Part shown: positions 16,641 through 24,964 of the stretch, piece by piece | Position numbering within the stretch: position 1 is the stretch's first letter | How the letters are laid out: every line of letters starts with the position of its first letter | Assembly: GCA_022763315.1 (NCBI GenBank) | Contig: JALEHA010000256.1 | Location: 1-43,157 of the forward strand | DNA from: Algiphilus sp. | Lineage (GTDB): Bacteria; Pseudomonadota; Gammaproteobacteria; Nevskiales; Nevskiaceae | Direction of reading: 5' to 3' | Length of the DNA stretch: 43,157 nt | Notes under the pieces: generated by a model | Told to the model about the DNA's origin: nothing | Seen by the model: the letters and a program-made list of their open reading frames with translations, nothing else | Database searches by the model: none | Translations under genes and position numbers: made by a program

Positions 16641-18431
16641 ATGTCTTGCATGACTCGCCCCCTCAACCCGATGCGCCTGCTGCTCTGGCTGGCAGGCGGC
16701 GCCCTGCTGCTGACCAGCGGCGGCTGCAGCACGCTCTCCGCTCCCGCGCACACGCCAACGCCGGATACGCGGCAGGAGCCGCTCAACGACGCGCTATCCG
16801 CGCGTGTGGCTCCGCCCAGCCCGGTACCCGATCCGCGACGCACTACTTTCACCGAACAACTGTTACTGGCCGAGCTGGCGTCCGCGCGCGGCCAGCACGA
16901 GGCCGCGGCGCAGGCCTTTTTGCGCGCCGCCGAGTTGTATAACGAACCGGACATCGCCCGCCGCGGCGTGCGCGAGGCACTGGCCGCCGGACGCGAGGAT
17001 CTGGCCTATCAACTGGCGCAGCTATGGCAGGACACCGGCGACTCGCCGTCGCAGAGCCACGCCCTGCTGCTGCGCCTGGCGGTTGATGCCGGCGATGCCG
17101 ACATGGCGCGACGCCATCTGGAGCAGATGGTGCAGGCCGCGGACAGCGAAGACGGCTCCGGTTATCGGCCGGTGGTACGGGCGCTGGGGGATGTGCAGCA
17201 GCAACACGCGCTGGCGCTGGATGTCGTGCAGGGACACGTCGAGGCTTCCAGCGCCGACGACGCGGAGGCCTGGTTCGCACTCGGCCTACTCGCCTACAAC
17301 TACGAACGCTTCGACCGCGCGCGCGCCGCCATCGAACGCGCGTTGACACTGGACGGCTCGACGATCGAAAACCGCCACCTGCTGCTGCTTGCCGGCGCGC
17401 TGCTGCGCGGCAGTGATACCGCGCAGGCGGTAGAGGCGGTGGAAACGCGTATCGGGGCCGTCGAGGAACCCGCGGCGCTGCGGCGCGATTTCGCGCAACT
17501 GCTGCGCCAGAACGCCGCCTACGATGCGGCGCGCGCGCAGCTCGAAGCCGTGCTCGTTGCAGCGCCCGGTGATGCCGATGCCCTGCTCAGCCTGGGCACC
17601 ATCGCCCGGGAGCAGGGCGACCCCGCAGGCGCTGCGGACTACCTTCGGCGCGCTTTGGACGCAGACGATGCCGACCGCGCGGAGATCCGTTATCAGCTGG
17701 GGGTGCTGGCGCAATCCCAGGGCGATTTCGAGACGGCGCGCCGCTGGTTGCAGGAGGCGGCCGAAGCCGGCGACCTGCTGCGTGCGGAACTGCGCCTGGC
17801 GCAGATCGAAGCCGAGCAGGGCGAACTGAACGCCGCCCGCGAACGCCTCGAGCGGCTGCGCCGGGAGAATCCCGGCATGGCGGCGCGACTGCTCGCGGCC
17901 GAAGGCGAGATGCTCTATCGCGCCCGCGCCTACGACGCCTCGGTTTCGCTGCTGGAGCAGGCACTGTCCGCCTATCCCGACCATCCAGAGCTGCGCTACA
18001 ACTACGCGCTGGCGCTGGAGCAGGCCGGCCGCATGGCGGCGGCGGAAGCCGAGTTGCGCCGCCTGATCGCCGACGACAGCGACAATGCCGCCGCCCTGAA
18101 TGCGCTCGGCTACATGCTGGCCATTCGCGGTGAACGGCTGAATGAGGCGGAGGATCTCATCCGGCGCGCCCTTGCCGTAGCCCCTGACGACCCGGCGATC
18201 ACCGACAGTCTGGGCTGGGTGCTGTTCAAGCAGGGCAAGCCGAAGGAAGCGCTGGCGTATCTGCAACGCGCCTACGACGCCTTCCCCAATCCGGAAGTCG
18301 CCGCCCACCTCGGTGAAGTGCTCTGGACGCTTGGCGAAAAGGAACGCGCCCGCGCATTGCTTGAATCGGCGTTGGCCAAGGATCCGGACGATCCCACTCT
18401 CAAGGAAACCACCGAGCGCCTGCTGCAGTGA
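16641..18431 (+). CDS. Tetratricopeptide repeat lipoprotein upstream of lolB
   Basis: This protein of about 596 residues starts MSCMTRPLNPMRLLLWLAGG with a lipoprotein-like signal ending SGGC; the -3 residue is Ser, so the lipobox is imperfect. The body consists of TPR-type helical pairs such as ALGLLAYNYERFDRARAAIERAL, LLSLGTIAREQGDPAGAADYLRRAL, RYNYALALEQAGRMAAAEAELRRL and DSLGWVLFKQGKPKEALAYLQRAY. TPR scaffolds mediate protein contacts in the envelope. A gene of this type directly upstream of lolB is also found in Pseudomonas. The stop codon shares one base with the lolB ATG. Starts at 16650 or 16671 are equally possible and would keep the signal peptide. Confidence 0.85.
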   Translation: MSCMTRPLNPMRLLLWLAGGALLLTSGGCSTLSAPAHTPTPDTRQEPLNDALSARVAPPSPVPDPRRTTFTEQLLLAELASARGQHEAAAQAFLRAAELYNEPDIARRGVREALAAGREDLAYQLAQLWQDTGDSPSQSHALLLRLAVDAGDADMARRHLEQMVQAADSEDGSGYRPVVRALGDVQQQHALALDVVQGHVEASSADDAEAWFALGLLAYNYERFDRARAAIERALTLDGSTIENRHLLLLAGALLRGSDTAQAVEAVETRIGAVEEPAALRRDFAQLLRQNAAYDAARAQLEAVLVAAPGDADALLSLGTIAREQGDPAGAADYLRRALDADDADRAEIRYQLGVLAQSQGDFETARRWLQEAAEAGDLLRAELRLAQIEAEQGELNAARERLERLRRENPGMAARLLAAEGEMLYRARAYDASVSLLEQALSAYPDHPELRYNYALALEQAGRMAAAEAELRRLIADDSDNAAALNALGYMLAIRGERLNEAEDLIRRALAVAPDDPAITDSLGWVLFKQGKPKEALAYLQRAYDAFPNPEVAAHLGEVLWTLGEKERARALLESALAKDPDDPTLKETTERLLQ

Positions 18432-19042
18432 TGGCTGCGTGGCGCGTACTGTGGGCGCTGCTGCTGCCGATCCTGTTGGCAGCCTGCGCCACCACCACGC
18501 CGCCACCTTCGACGCGCGTCGACCGCAGCGAGGCCTGGCTTGCGCATCTCGCCACCATCCGTGACATCTCCGGCTTCGTCATTGACGGCCGGCTGAGCGA
18601 GGGCAGTATGGGTTCCGCCACCCTGTTCTGGCGTCAGAGCGGCGCGCGCTTCTCGGCCCGCGCCTCCGGACCTTTCGGCAGCGGTGCCATCGCGCTCGCC
18701 GGCACACCGACAGCGGTGACCATCCGCGATGGCGAGCAGCGCATCACCACCAGCCAACCGGAGGTCTGGCTGCAGCAGCAACTGGGTTGGCAACTTCCGG
18801 TGGCGGGACTACGATTCTGGGCAGTGGGGCGTCCCATGCCCGGCCGCGCCGCCGTCTTCGCCTATAACGACGCCGGCCAGCTCGCCGTGTTGGAGCAGGC
18901 TGGTTGGCGCATCCACTACGAGGCCTACGAGCAAACACAGGAAGGGCTGTGGCTACCCAGCCGCATCCGCTTCATCAGCGAGGAGCAGGCAGCGCTTCTG
19001 CGCATCGCGCGCTGGCGCAACATCGAACGGGATGCAGACTGA
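18431..19042 (+). CDS. lolB: Outer-membrane lipoprotein LolB
   Basis: This 203-residue lipoprotein carries signal peptide MAAWRVLWALLLPILLAACA with lipobox LAAC and acylated Cys19. LolB receives lipoproteins from LolA and inserts them into the outer membrane. The family pattern is seen in ISGFVIDGRLSEGSMGSATLFWRQSGARFSARASGPFGSGAIALAG and in a C-terminal IHYEAYEQTQEGLWLPSRIRF segment. ATG 18431 overlaps the TPR stop; a GTG one codon earlier is less likely. The 3' end overlaps ispE by 11 bases. lolB-ispE-prs order is typical of gammaproteobacteria. Confidence 0.9.
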   Translation: MAAWRVLWALLLPILLAACATTTPPPSTRVDRSEAWLAHLATIRDISGFVIDGRLSEGSMGSATLFWRQSGARFSARASGPFGSGAIALAGTPTAVTIRDGEQRITTSQPEVWLQQQLGWQLPVAGLRFWAVGRPMPGRAAVFAYNDAGQLAVLEQAGWRIHYEAYEQTQEGLWLPSRIRFISEEQAALLRIARWRNIERDAD

Positions 19043-19937
19043 GAGCGCAGACACACTGGGCGCATTCGGAGCGGCGCGCTGGCCCGCGCCCGCCAAGATC
19101 AACCGTTTTCTCCACATCACGGGGCGGCGCTCGGACGGCCGACACAACATCCAGACGCTGTTTCAGTTTCTCGGCTGGGGCGACGAACTGAGTTTCCGCG
19201 TGCGGCGCGACGGCGCCATTGCGCGTTATGGCGATACCGAAGCCATCCCGACCGATGACGATCTCGTTGTGCGCGCCGCGCAGGCGCTGCGCGCGGCCAC
19301 CGGTGCCCCTTACGGCGTCGACATCGCCGTACACAAGCGCATCCCGATGGGTTCCGGATTGGGCGGTGGCTCCAGCGACGCGGCCACCACCCTGATCGCC
19401 CTCAATACCTTGTGGAATTGTCGGCTCGACGCCACCACACTGGCGCGCATCGGTCTGGGACTGGGCGCTGACGTGCCCGTTTTCATCCACGGCCACGCCA
19501 GCTGGGCGGAGGGCGTGGGGGAACAGCTCACGTCGGTGGCTCCGGACGAGCCTTGGATACTGCTCGCCCTGCCCGGTTGCGCCGTGTCCACGGCACAAGC
19601 CTTCGCCGCCGACGCACTGGAGCGCGATACGGCCCCCGTCACGATGGCCGACTTTGCCGCCGGGCGCTGTCGCAATGTCTTCGAGCCGGTCGCACGCGCG
19701 CTCGCACCCGCCGTGAGCGAGACCCTGGATGCGCTGGCACAGGCCGCCGCAGAGGCGCAGGCCGACGCCCGACCGCAGCTCAGCGGCAGTGGCAGCGCCT
19801 GCTTTCTGTGTCTGGCAGACCGCGCAACGGCGCGGGCTGCGCAGCGCCGCATGCCGGCCGCACTACCCACTCTGGTCACCCGTGCACAGAATTCTTCGCC
19901 GCTGCATGTGGCAAGCCTTGGCCCAATCGGGCGATAA
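19032..19937 (+). CDS. ispE: 4-diphosphocytidyl-2-C-methyl-D-erythritol kinase
   Basis: This 301-residue GHMP kinase phosphorylates the 2-OH of CDP-ME in the MEP isoprenoid pathway. The N-terminal WPAPAKINRFLHITGRRSDGRHNIQTLFQFL holds the active-site Lys and substrate-binding segment, PMGSGLGGGSSDAATTL is the ATP-binding GHMP loop, GADVPVF carries the catalytic Asp, and LSGSGSACF is the third motif. The start at ATG 19032 lies inside the end of lolB. The stop codon TAA (19935-19937) is embedded in a -10-like hexamer for the tRNA gene that follows. Confidence 0.95.
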   Translation: MQTESADTLGAFGAARWPAPAKINRFLHITGRRSDGRHNIQTLFQFLGWGDELSFRVRRDGAIARYGDTEAIPTDDDLVVRAAQALRAATGAPYGVDIAVHKRIPMGSGLGGGSSDAATTLIALNTLWNCRLDATTLARIGLGLGADVPVFIHGHASWAEGVGEQLTSVAPDEPWILLALPGCAVSTAQAFAADALERDTAPVTMADFAAGRCRNVFEPVARALAPAVSETLDALAQAAAEAQADARPQLSGSGSACFLCLADRATARAAQRRMPAALPTLVTRAQNSSPLHVASLGPIGR

Positions 19938-19938
19938 T
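19933..19938 (+). promoter_or_regulatory. Candidate -10 element for tRNA-Gln
   Basis: GATAAT matches five of six consensus bases and ends 20 bases before the mature tRNA 5' end, a suitable position for a primary transcript start near 19944. It overlaps the ispE stop codon. The -35 is poor (TGGCAA at 19909-19914, spacing 18). Confidence 0.4.
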
Positions 19939-19958
19939 GTCGGCGACATGACAGCCGA

Positions 19959-20033
19959 TGGGGCGTAGCCAAGCGGTAAGGCAACGGGTTTTGATCCCGT
20001 GATGCGATGGTTCGAATCCATCCGCCCCAGCCA
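19959..20033 (+). tRNA. tRNA-Gln (anticodon UUG)
   Basis: The cloverleaf can be drawn by hand. Acceptor TGGGGCG (19959-19965) pairs with CGCCCCA (20023-20029). The anticodon arm ACGGG/CCCGT encloses loop TTTTGAT with anticodon TTG. The T arm contains GGTTCGAATCC. The discriminator is G and the 3' CCA is encoded (20031-20033). The weak first U-A pair of the acceptor is typical of tRNA-Gln. Its place between ispE and prs is conserved in many gammaproteobacteria. Confidence 0.97.
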
Positions 20034-20039
20034 ACAAGC

Positions 20040-20063
20040 AGGGCCGCGCGCTGACGCGGCCCT
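20040..20063 (+). terminator. Strong hairpin after tRNA-Gln
   Basis: AGGGCCGCG and CGCGGCCCT make a perfect nine-bp stem with a six-base loop (CGCTGA), starting seven bases after the CCA end. Only a short T-containing tail (TCACATT) follows, so it may be an inefficient terminator or a processing barrier between the tRNA and prs. Confidence 0.5.
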
Positions 20064-20067
20064 TCAC

Positions 20068-20094
20068 ATTGCAGCGGCGCGAGGCCACTGCAAT
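20068..20094 (+). other. Second hairpin in the prs leader
   Basis: ATTGCAG (20068-20074) pairs with CTGCAAT (20088-20094), extended after one mismatch by GGC/GCC, and is followed by TTTG. It lies 36 bases before the prs start. It could be the real terminator of the tRNA transcript, an attenuator, or a structured prs leader. Confidence 0.4.
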
Positions 20095-20129
20095 TTGCGG
20101 ACGATGACTTCTCGGGGATACGGCACAGA

Positions 20130-21083
20130 ATGAGCGACGGCCATCTGATGATTTTCAGCGGCAACGCCAATCGGGCGCTTGCCAAGGATGTAGCGGCACA
20201 CCTGAAGCTGCCACTGGCCAGCGCCACCGTCGGCACCTTCTCCGATGGCGAGATCAACGTCGAGATCCACGACAATGTGCGTGGTCGCGATGTCTTCGTC
20301 GTGCAGCCGACCTGCGCGCCCACCAACACCAATCTGATGGAGTTGGTGATGATCTGCGACGCCATCAAGCGCGCAAGCGCGGGGCGCATCACCGCCGTCA
20401 TCCCCTACTTTGGCTATGCCCGCCAGGACCGACGTCCGCGCTCGTCGCGTGTGCCGATTTCGGCCAAGGTCTGTGCCGATATCCTGACCACGGCCGGCGC
20501 CGACCGCGTACTCACGGTGGATCTGCACGCCGACCAGATTCAGGGCTTCTTCGACTGTCCGGTGGATAACGTCTACGCCTCACCCGTGCTGCTGGGCGAC
20601 ATCTGGCGGCAGAAATACGACAACGTGGTGGTGGTATCCCCCGACGTGGGCGGTGTGGTGCGCGCCCGGGCCGTGGCCAAGCGCCTCGACGACGCCGATC
20701 TCGCCATCATCGACAAGCGCCGCCCGCGCGCCAACGAGGCGCGGGTGATGAACATCATCGGTGACGTCCGCGACAAGACCTGCGTCATGGTCGATGATCT
20801 GGTGGATACTGCAGGCACCCTCGCCAAGGCCGGCGACGCATTGAAGGCAGCAGGCGCCCGGCGGGTCGTCGCCTATGTCACGCATCCAGTACTGTCCGGC
20901 GCCGCGGTCGAGAACATCAGCGGTTCCCAGATCGACGAACTGGTGGTCACCGACTCCATCCCGCTGTCTCCGGCCGCCGCCAACTGCGGCAAGATTCGCC
21001 AGCTCTCCATCGGCGCCCTGCTGGCCGAAGCGATCCGCCGCGTGTCGGCGGAGGAATCGGTGTCCTCGCTGTATTCGGACTAG
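20130..21083 (+). CDS. prs: Ribose-phosphate pyrophosphokinase
   Basis: This 317-residue enzyme makes PRPP from ribose 5-phosphate and ATP, feeding purine, pyrimidine, His, Trp and NAD synthesis, including the purM/purN pathway encoded in this window. Visible are the N-terminal [19 protein letters not shown] and [10 protein letters not shown], the flexible loop [18 protein letters not shown], the metal-binding [12 protein letters not shown], and the PRPP loop [16 protein letters not shown]. Length and motifs match class I PRPP synthetase. A GGGGA Shine-Dalgarno lies upstream of ATG 20130. Confidence 0.98.
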   Translation: MSDGHLMIFSGNANRALAKDVAAHLKLPLASATVGTFSDGEINVEIHDNVRGRDVFVVQPTCAPTNTNLMELVMICDAIKRASAGRITAVIPYFGYARQDRRPRSSRVPISAKVCADILTTAGADRVLTVDLHADQIQGFFDCPVDNVYASPVLLGDIWRQKYDNVVVVSPDVGGVVRARAVAKRLDDADLAIIDKRRPRANEARVMNIIGDVRDKTCVMVDDLVDTAGTLAKAGDALKAAGARRVVAYVTHPVLSGAAVENISGSQIDELVVTDSIPLSPAAANCGKIRQLSIGALLAEAIRRVSAEESVSSLYSD

Positions 21084-21133
21084 GCGCAAGCGCGCGACTG
21101 GCGCCTACCGCCGGCTTCCACTACACTGCGCGC

Positions 21134-21163
21134 CCTTCGTGGCCTGGTCGCGGGCCGCGAAGG
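21134..21163 (+). promoter_or_regulatory. Hairpin in the prs-rplY gap (terminator or L25 leader)
   Basis: CCTTCGTGGCC (21134-21144) pairs with GGCCGCGAAGG (21153-21163) over 11 positions including one G-T, with an eight-base loop. Pyrimidine-rich sequence follows, with TTTTT at 21178-21182 just before the Shine-Dalgarno GGAGC of rplY. This could end the prs transcript or act as a ribosomal-protein leader that L25 itself binds; the sequence alone does not decide. Confidence 0.5.
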
Positions 21164-21194
21164 CTTTCCTTCTCCCCTTTTTGGAGCATCAATC

Positions 21195-21851
21195 ATGTCC
21201 GATGAATTCGTCGTCGAGGCGAAATCGCGTGAGGCGCAAGGAACGGGTGCGAGCCGCCGTCTGCGCCGTGATGGCTGGACCCCAGCCATCGTCTATGGCG
21301 CTGGCAAGGCGCCGCAGTCGATCGTGGTCAGCCACCGCCAGCTATACCGCCAGATGGGCTACGAAGCCTTCTTCTCGCACATTCTTAAGCTTGAGATCGA
21401 CGGCCAGCCCGAGTCGGTGGTGATCAAGGCTGTGCAGCGCCATCCGGCGCGCAAGCAGATCCTGCACGCCGATTTCCTGCGCGTGCGCGCTGATCACGCT
21501 ATTCGTGTGCGCGTGCCGCTGCACTTCGAAGGCGAAGCAGTGGCGCCGGGCGTGAAGACCGGCGGCGGCGTTGTCGAGCACATGATGAACGACGTCGAAG
21601 TCGAGTGTCTGCCGAAGCATCTGCCCGAATACATCGCGGTGGATATCTCCAAGCTGGAACTCGATCAGACCGTCCATCTCTCCGAGATCCCCCTCCCCGA
21701 GGGTGTAGAACTCGTCGAGCTCAAGCACGAGAACGACGCCGGCGTGGTGGCGATCCACCAGCCGCGCAAGGTTGAGGAGGACGAGGAAGACGAAGGAGAC
21801 AGTGGCGAAGGCGAACAGGCTTCGGACGACGAAGGCGAGTCCGAAGACTGA
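21195..21851 (+). CDS. rplY: 50S ribosomal protein L25, long (CTC) form
   Basis: This 218-residue protein binds 5S rRNA. The N-terminal L25 domain runs VEAKSREAQGTGASRRLRRDGWTPAIVYGAGKAP, then VIKAVQRHPARKQILHADFLRV. The C-terminal TL5/CTC beta domain includes VPLHFEGEAVAPGVKTGGGVVEHMMNDVEVECLPKHLPEYIAVDIS. It ends in a strongly acidic tail (EEDEEDEGDSGEGEQASDDEGESED, written here as two parts EEDEEDEGDSGEGEQ and ASDDEGESED), common in gammaproteobacterial long forms and absent from the 94-residue E. coli L25. It is followed after 21 bases by pth. Confidence 0.96.
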   Translation: MSDEFVVEAKSREAQGTGASRRLRRDGWTPAIVYGAGKAPQSIVVSHRQLYRQMGYEAFFSHILKLEIDGQPESVVIKAVQRHPARKQILHADFLRVRADHAIRVRVPLHFEGEAVAPGVKTGGGVVEHMMNDVEVECLPKHLPEYIAVDISKLELDQTVHLSEIPLPEGVELVELKHENDAGVVAIHQPRKVEEDEEDEGDSGEGEQASDDEGESED

Positions 21852-21872
21852 TCCTGCCGTTCCGCCGTCATC

Positions 21873-22463
21873 GTGTCTCTTCCTGTCCGGTTGATTGCCG
21901 GGCTCGGTAACCCCGGGCCCGGCTACGCTGCCACGCGACACAACGCCGGCTTCTGGTTTGTCGATGCGCTGGCGGCCCACGCCGCAAGCAGCTGGAAGGC
22001 CGAGCGTCGCTTCTCGGGCGAGACGAGCCGTCTGCCCACCGCCGCCGGTGATCTCTGGCTGCTCAAGCCCGATACCTTCATGAACCGCAGTGGCCAGGCG
22101 GTACGCGCTGTCTGCGACTTCTACAAGATCGCCGCCTCCGAGGTGCTCGTGGTGCACGACGATCTCGACCTGCCAGCCGGTACCGTCCGCCTCAAGCGCG
22201 GCGGTGGGCACGGCGGCCACAACGGATTGCGCGATATTCACCGCCATCTGGGCACGCCGGACTACTGTCGCCTGCGTGTCGGCATCGGTCATCCGGGACA
22301 GCAGCAGGAAGTCCTCAATTACGTGCTTGGCAAGCCTACCGCGGAGGAATCGCGTGCCATCGGCGATGCGCTGGTGCGCGCCGCGGAGGCGCTCGACACG
22401 CTGCTCAGCAGCGGTTGGGAGCGCGCCTGCACACAATTGCACACCGCCCCGACGCAGGCTTGA
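21873..22463 (+). CDS. pth: Peptidyl-tRNA hydrolase
   Basis: This 196-residue enzyme cleaves the ester bond of peptidyl-tRNA dropped from ribosomes. It shows LIAGLGNPGPGYAATRHNAGFWFVD (catalytic His in TRHNAG), KPDTFMNRSGQAV, VVHDDLDLPAGTVRLKRGGGHGGHNGL (catalytic Asp in HDDLD) and RVGIGHPG. The start is GTG 21873 with only a weak Shine-Dalgarno, and it lies 21 bases downstream of rplY, suggesting coupling or readthrough. rplY-pth-ychF order is widely conserved. Confidence 0.97.
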   Translation: MSLPVRLIAGLGNPGPGYAATRHNAGFWFVDALAAHAASSWKAERRFSGETSRLPTAAGDLWLLKPDTFMNRSGQAVRAVCDFYKIAASEVLVVHDDLDLPAGTVRLKRGGGHGGHNGLRDIHRHLGTPDYCRLRVGIGHPGQQQEVLNYVLGKPTAEESRAIGDALVRAAEALDTLLSSGWERACTQLHTAPTQA

Positions 22464-22531
22464 GACCCACTTCGTCCAGTCGATGGGGCACCGAGTTCTT
22501 CCTTCCAATACTGCCTTAGGGAGTTAGCAGC

Positions 22532-23626
22532 GTGGCCATTCAATGCGGCATCGTCGGTCTGCCCAATGTCGGCAAATCGACCCTTTTCAACGCGCTCACG
22601 CGCGCCGGTATCGGCGCCGAGAACTATCCCTTCTGCACCATCGATCCCAATGTCGGCGTGGTGCCCGTGCCTGACCCCCGGCTGCAGACACTGGCCGGCA
22701 TCGTCAAGCCGCAGAAGATCATTCCCACCTCGGTCGAGTTTGTGGATATCGCCGGGTTGGTCGCCGGCGCCAGCAAGGGCGAAGGTCTCGGAAACCAGTT
22801 TCTTGGCCACATCCGCGAAACCGATGCCATCGCCCATGTCGTGCGCTGCTTCGAGGACGACGACATCATCCATGTGTCCGGCTCCGTCGATCCGCTGCGC
22901 GATATCGACACCATCGCCACCGAACTCGCACTCGCGGATCTCGAGGGCGTCACGCGCGCGCTGGACAAGGTCTCGCGCCAGGCCAAATCCGGCGACAAGA
23001 CGGCCCAGGCGCGCGCCGATCTGCTCAAGCGCGTGCACGATCACCTGGACGCCGGCTACCCGGTGCGCAGCCTGCCGATCAGCGAAGGTGAGCGGCCATG
23101 GCTGCGCGAGCTTTTTCTGATTACCGCCAAGCCGCTGATGTACATTGCCAACGTCGACGAAGCCGCCCTGAGCGAGGGCAACGCCGCGCTGGAGCAGGTG
23201 CGGCAGCGCGCCGCCGAAGAGCACGCCGTGGTGGTGCCGGTTTGCGCCGGCATTGAGGCGGAACTGTCGCAGCTCGATGACGCCGACCGTACCGAATTCC
23301 TTGCCGATCTCGGCCTACAGGAGCCCGGGCTCGACCGCGTCATTCGCGGTGCCTACGATCTGCTCGGGCTGCAGACCTTCTTCACCGCCGGACCGGCCGA
23401 AGTCCGCGCCTGGACGGTGCGCAAGGGCGCCAGCGCGCCGCAGGCGGCCGGCGTGATCCACACCGATTTCGAGAAAGGTTTCATCCGGGCGGAAGTGGTC
23501 GCCTACGACGACTTCGTCACCTACCAGGGCGAAAATGGCGCCAAGGATGCGGGCCGCTGGCGGCTCGAAGGCAAGGACTACATCGTTCACGAAGGCGATG
23601 TCATGCATTTCCGCTTCAACGTATAG
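22532..23626 (+). CDS. ychF: Ribosome-binding ATPase YchF (Obg family)
   Basis: This 364-residue protein is of standard length. The P-loop is [37 protein letters not shown] and [16 protein letters not shown] are family signatures. The nucleotide-specificity motif reads NVDE in place of the usual NKxD, consistent with the known ATP preference of YchF. The C-terminal TGS-like domain ([27 protein letters not shown]...[13 protein letters not shown]) is complete. The start is GTG 22532 after AGGGAG. It is the last clearly housekeeping gene before the accessory region. Confidence 0.97.
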   Translation: MAIQCGIVGLPNVGKSTLFNALTRAGIGAENYPFCTIDPNVGVVPVPDPRLQTLAGIVKPQKIIPTSVEFVDIAGLVAGASKGEGLGNQFLGHIRETDAIAHVVRCFEDDDIIHVSGSVDPLRDIDTIATELALADLEGVTRALDKVSRQAKSGDKTAQARADLLKRVHDHLDAGYPVRSLPISEGERPWLRELFLITAKPLMYIANVDEAALSEGNAALEQVRQRAAEEHAVVVPVCAGIEAELSQLDDADRTEFLADLGLQEPGLDRVIRGAYDLLGLQTFFTAGPAEVRAWTVRKGASAPQAAGVIHTDFEKGFIRAEVVAYDDFVTYQGENGAKDAGRWRLEGKDYIVHEGDVMHFRFNV

Positions 23627-23664
23627 GCGCCATCTCGAGACCCACGGCTGCTCCCATCTGCGGC

Positions 23665-23693
23665 TTGCAGAGGCAGGCATTGCGCGATAGCTT
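23665..23693 (+). promoter_or_regulatory. Candidate promoter of the 23.7-33.4 kb accessory operon
   Basis: TTGCAG (23665-23670) and TAGCTT (23688-23693) are separated by exactly 17 bases and lie 30 bases before the ATG of the methyltransferase gene. The -35 is moderate and the -10 weak, so this is a candidate only. Confidence 0.3.
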
Positions 23694-23723
23694 CTAGCGC
23701 GAGCACTGCAACGGGGGTGCGCC

Positions 23724-24911
23724 ATGACGCCTGTTCTACGTTGGCTATCTCGCCGCTTCACCGAGGGCCGGCTCGACATCCGGTTCGACGATGGGCAAGA
23801 ATGCTCCATCGGCAGCGGGCCACGCGCCGCCCGCCTGCGCTTCAAGGATCGCGCCACCCTGCACTGGGTCCTCCGCGGTCCGCAAATGCGCTTTCCCGAA
23901 GCCTATGTTGAAGGCCACTGGGAACCGGAAGACGATCTTCTTTCGGTGCTTGAGGTTGCCATGCGCAACAGCAGTCATCTGCTTTCGCGGCGCACGCGCG
24001 CGCTGCGCGTGCTGCGCGCCCGATTGGGCGAACTGAATTCAGCGGTCAGCGCCAAACGCAACATCCAGCACCACTACGACATCGATACACCGGTGTATCG
24101 CCTGTTTCTGGATCAGGACCTGCACTACTCCTGCGCCTACTTTGAACAACCGGAACTCAGCCTGGAGGCCGCGCAACAAGCCAAATGCGCGCTCATCGCA
24201 CGCAAGCTCGACCTGCGGCCGGGCGCACACGTGCTCGACATCGGCTGCGGATGGGGAAGCAATGCCCTCTATCTGGCGCGCCATTTCGACGTCGAGGTCA
24301 CCGGGGTCACGCTGTCCGAAAACCAATGCGCCATCGCCCGCGAACGCGCCGAGGCTGCCGGCCTCGCCGACCGCGTCCACTTCCGCCTGGAGGACTATCG
24401 CCAGACGCAGGGCCCGTTTGACGCCATCGTCAGCATTGGCATGTTCGAGCATGTCGGCCGGCCGCAATACCCGGTCTTCTTCCGGCGCGTGCACGAGCTC
24501 CTTACTGACGATGGGGTGGCGTTGTTGCATACCATCGGCAGCCGTCATCCACCTGATCAGGGGAGCCCCTGGATCCGCAAATACATCTTTCCCGGCGGGC
24601 AGATTCCGGCTGCATCCGAGATCATGTCACCGTTGGAAAAGAGCGGTCTCTGGATGACCGACCTGGAAGTGCTCAGGCTGCACTACGCCCGCACCCTGTC
24701 GCATTGGCACGCACGCTTCCAGCAGAACCGAGCGGCCATCGCCGAGATCATGGGTGAGCGCTTCTGCCGGATGTGGCGCTTCTATCTCCAGGCTTCGGAG
24801 GCAACCTTCCGCTGGGGCGGGCTGGCGGTCTTCCAACTGCAGCTGGCGCGCACGGTCGATCGCCTCCCACTCACGCGTAATTATCTATTTTCCGACACGG
24901 TTTTGGGTTGA
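23724..24911 (+). CDS. Cyclopropane-fatty-acyl-phospholipid synthase-like methyltransferase
   Basis: This 395-residue protein is similar in length to E. coli Cfa (382). An N-terminal domain with HWVLRGPQMRFPEAYVEGHWEPEDD is followed by NIQHHYDIDTPVYRLFLDQDLHYSCAYF. SAM motif I is VLDIGCGWGSNALYLARHFDVEVTGVTLSENQ (from residue 170). Residues that bind bicarbonate in Cfa appear conserved: Cys137, Glu242 in MFEHVG, His269 and Ile271 in LLHTIG, and Tyr321 in HYARTL. Known reaction: methylene transfer from SAM to unsaturated lipid acyl chains; in this setting it might instead methylate a dedicated lipid. It is the first gene of a rightward operon that continues, after a 53-base gap, with a TolC protein. 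Confidence 0.88.
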   Translation: MTPVLRWLSRRFTEGRLDIRFDDGQECSIGSGPRAARLRFKDRATLHWVLRGPQMRFPEAYVEGHWEPEDDLLSVLEVAMRNSSHLLSRRTRALRVLRARLGELNSAVSAKRNIQHHYDIDTPVYRLFLDQDLHYSCAYFEQPELSLEAAQQAKCALIARKLDLRPGAHVLDIGCGWGSNALYLARHFDVEVTGVTLSENQCAIARERAEAAGLADRVHFRLEDYRQTQGPFDAIVSIGMFEHVGRPQYPVFFRRVHELLTDDGVALLHTIGSRHPPDQGSPWIRKYIFPGGQIPAASEIMSPLEKSGLWMTDLEVLRLHYARTLSHWHARFQQNRAAIAEIMGERFCRMWRFYLQASEATFRWGGLAVFQLQLARTVDRLPLTRNYLFSDTVLG

Positions 24912-24964
24912 CAGCGCAGGGCGAATCCCGCCAAATCCCCGTGAACCCCAGCGATCACTCATTC

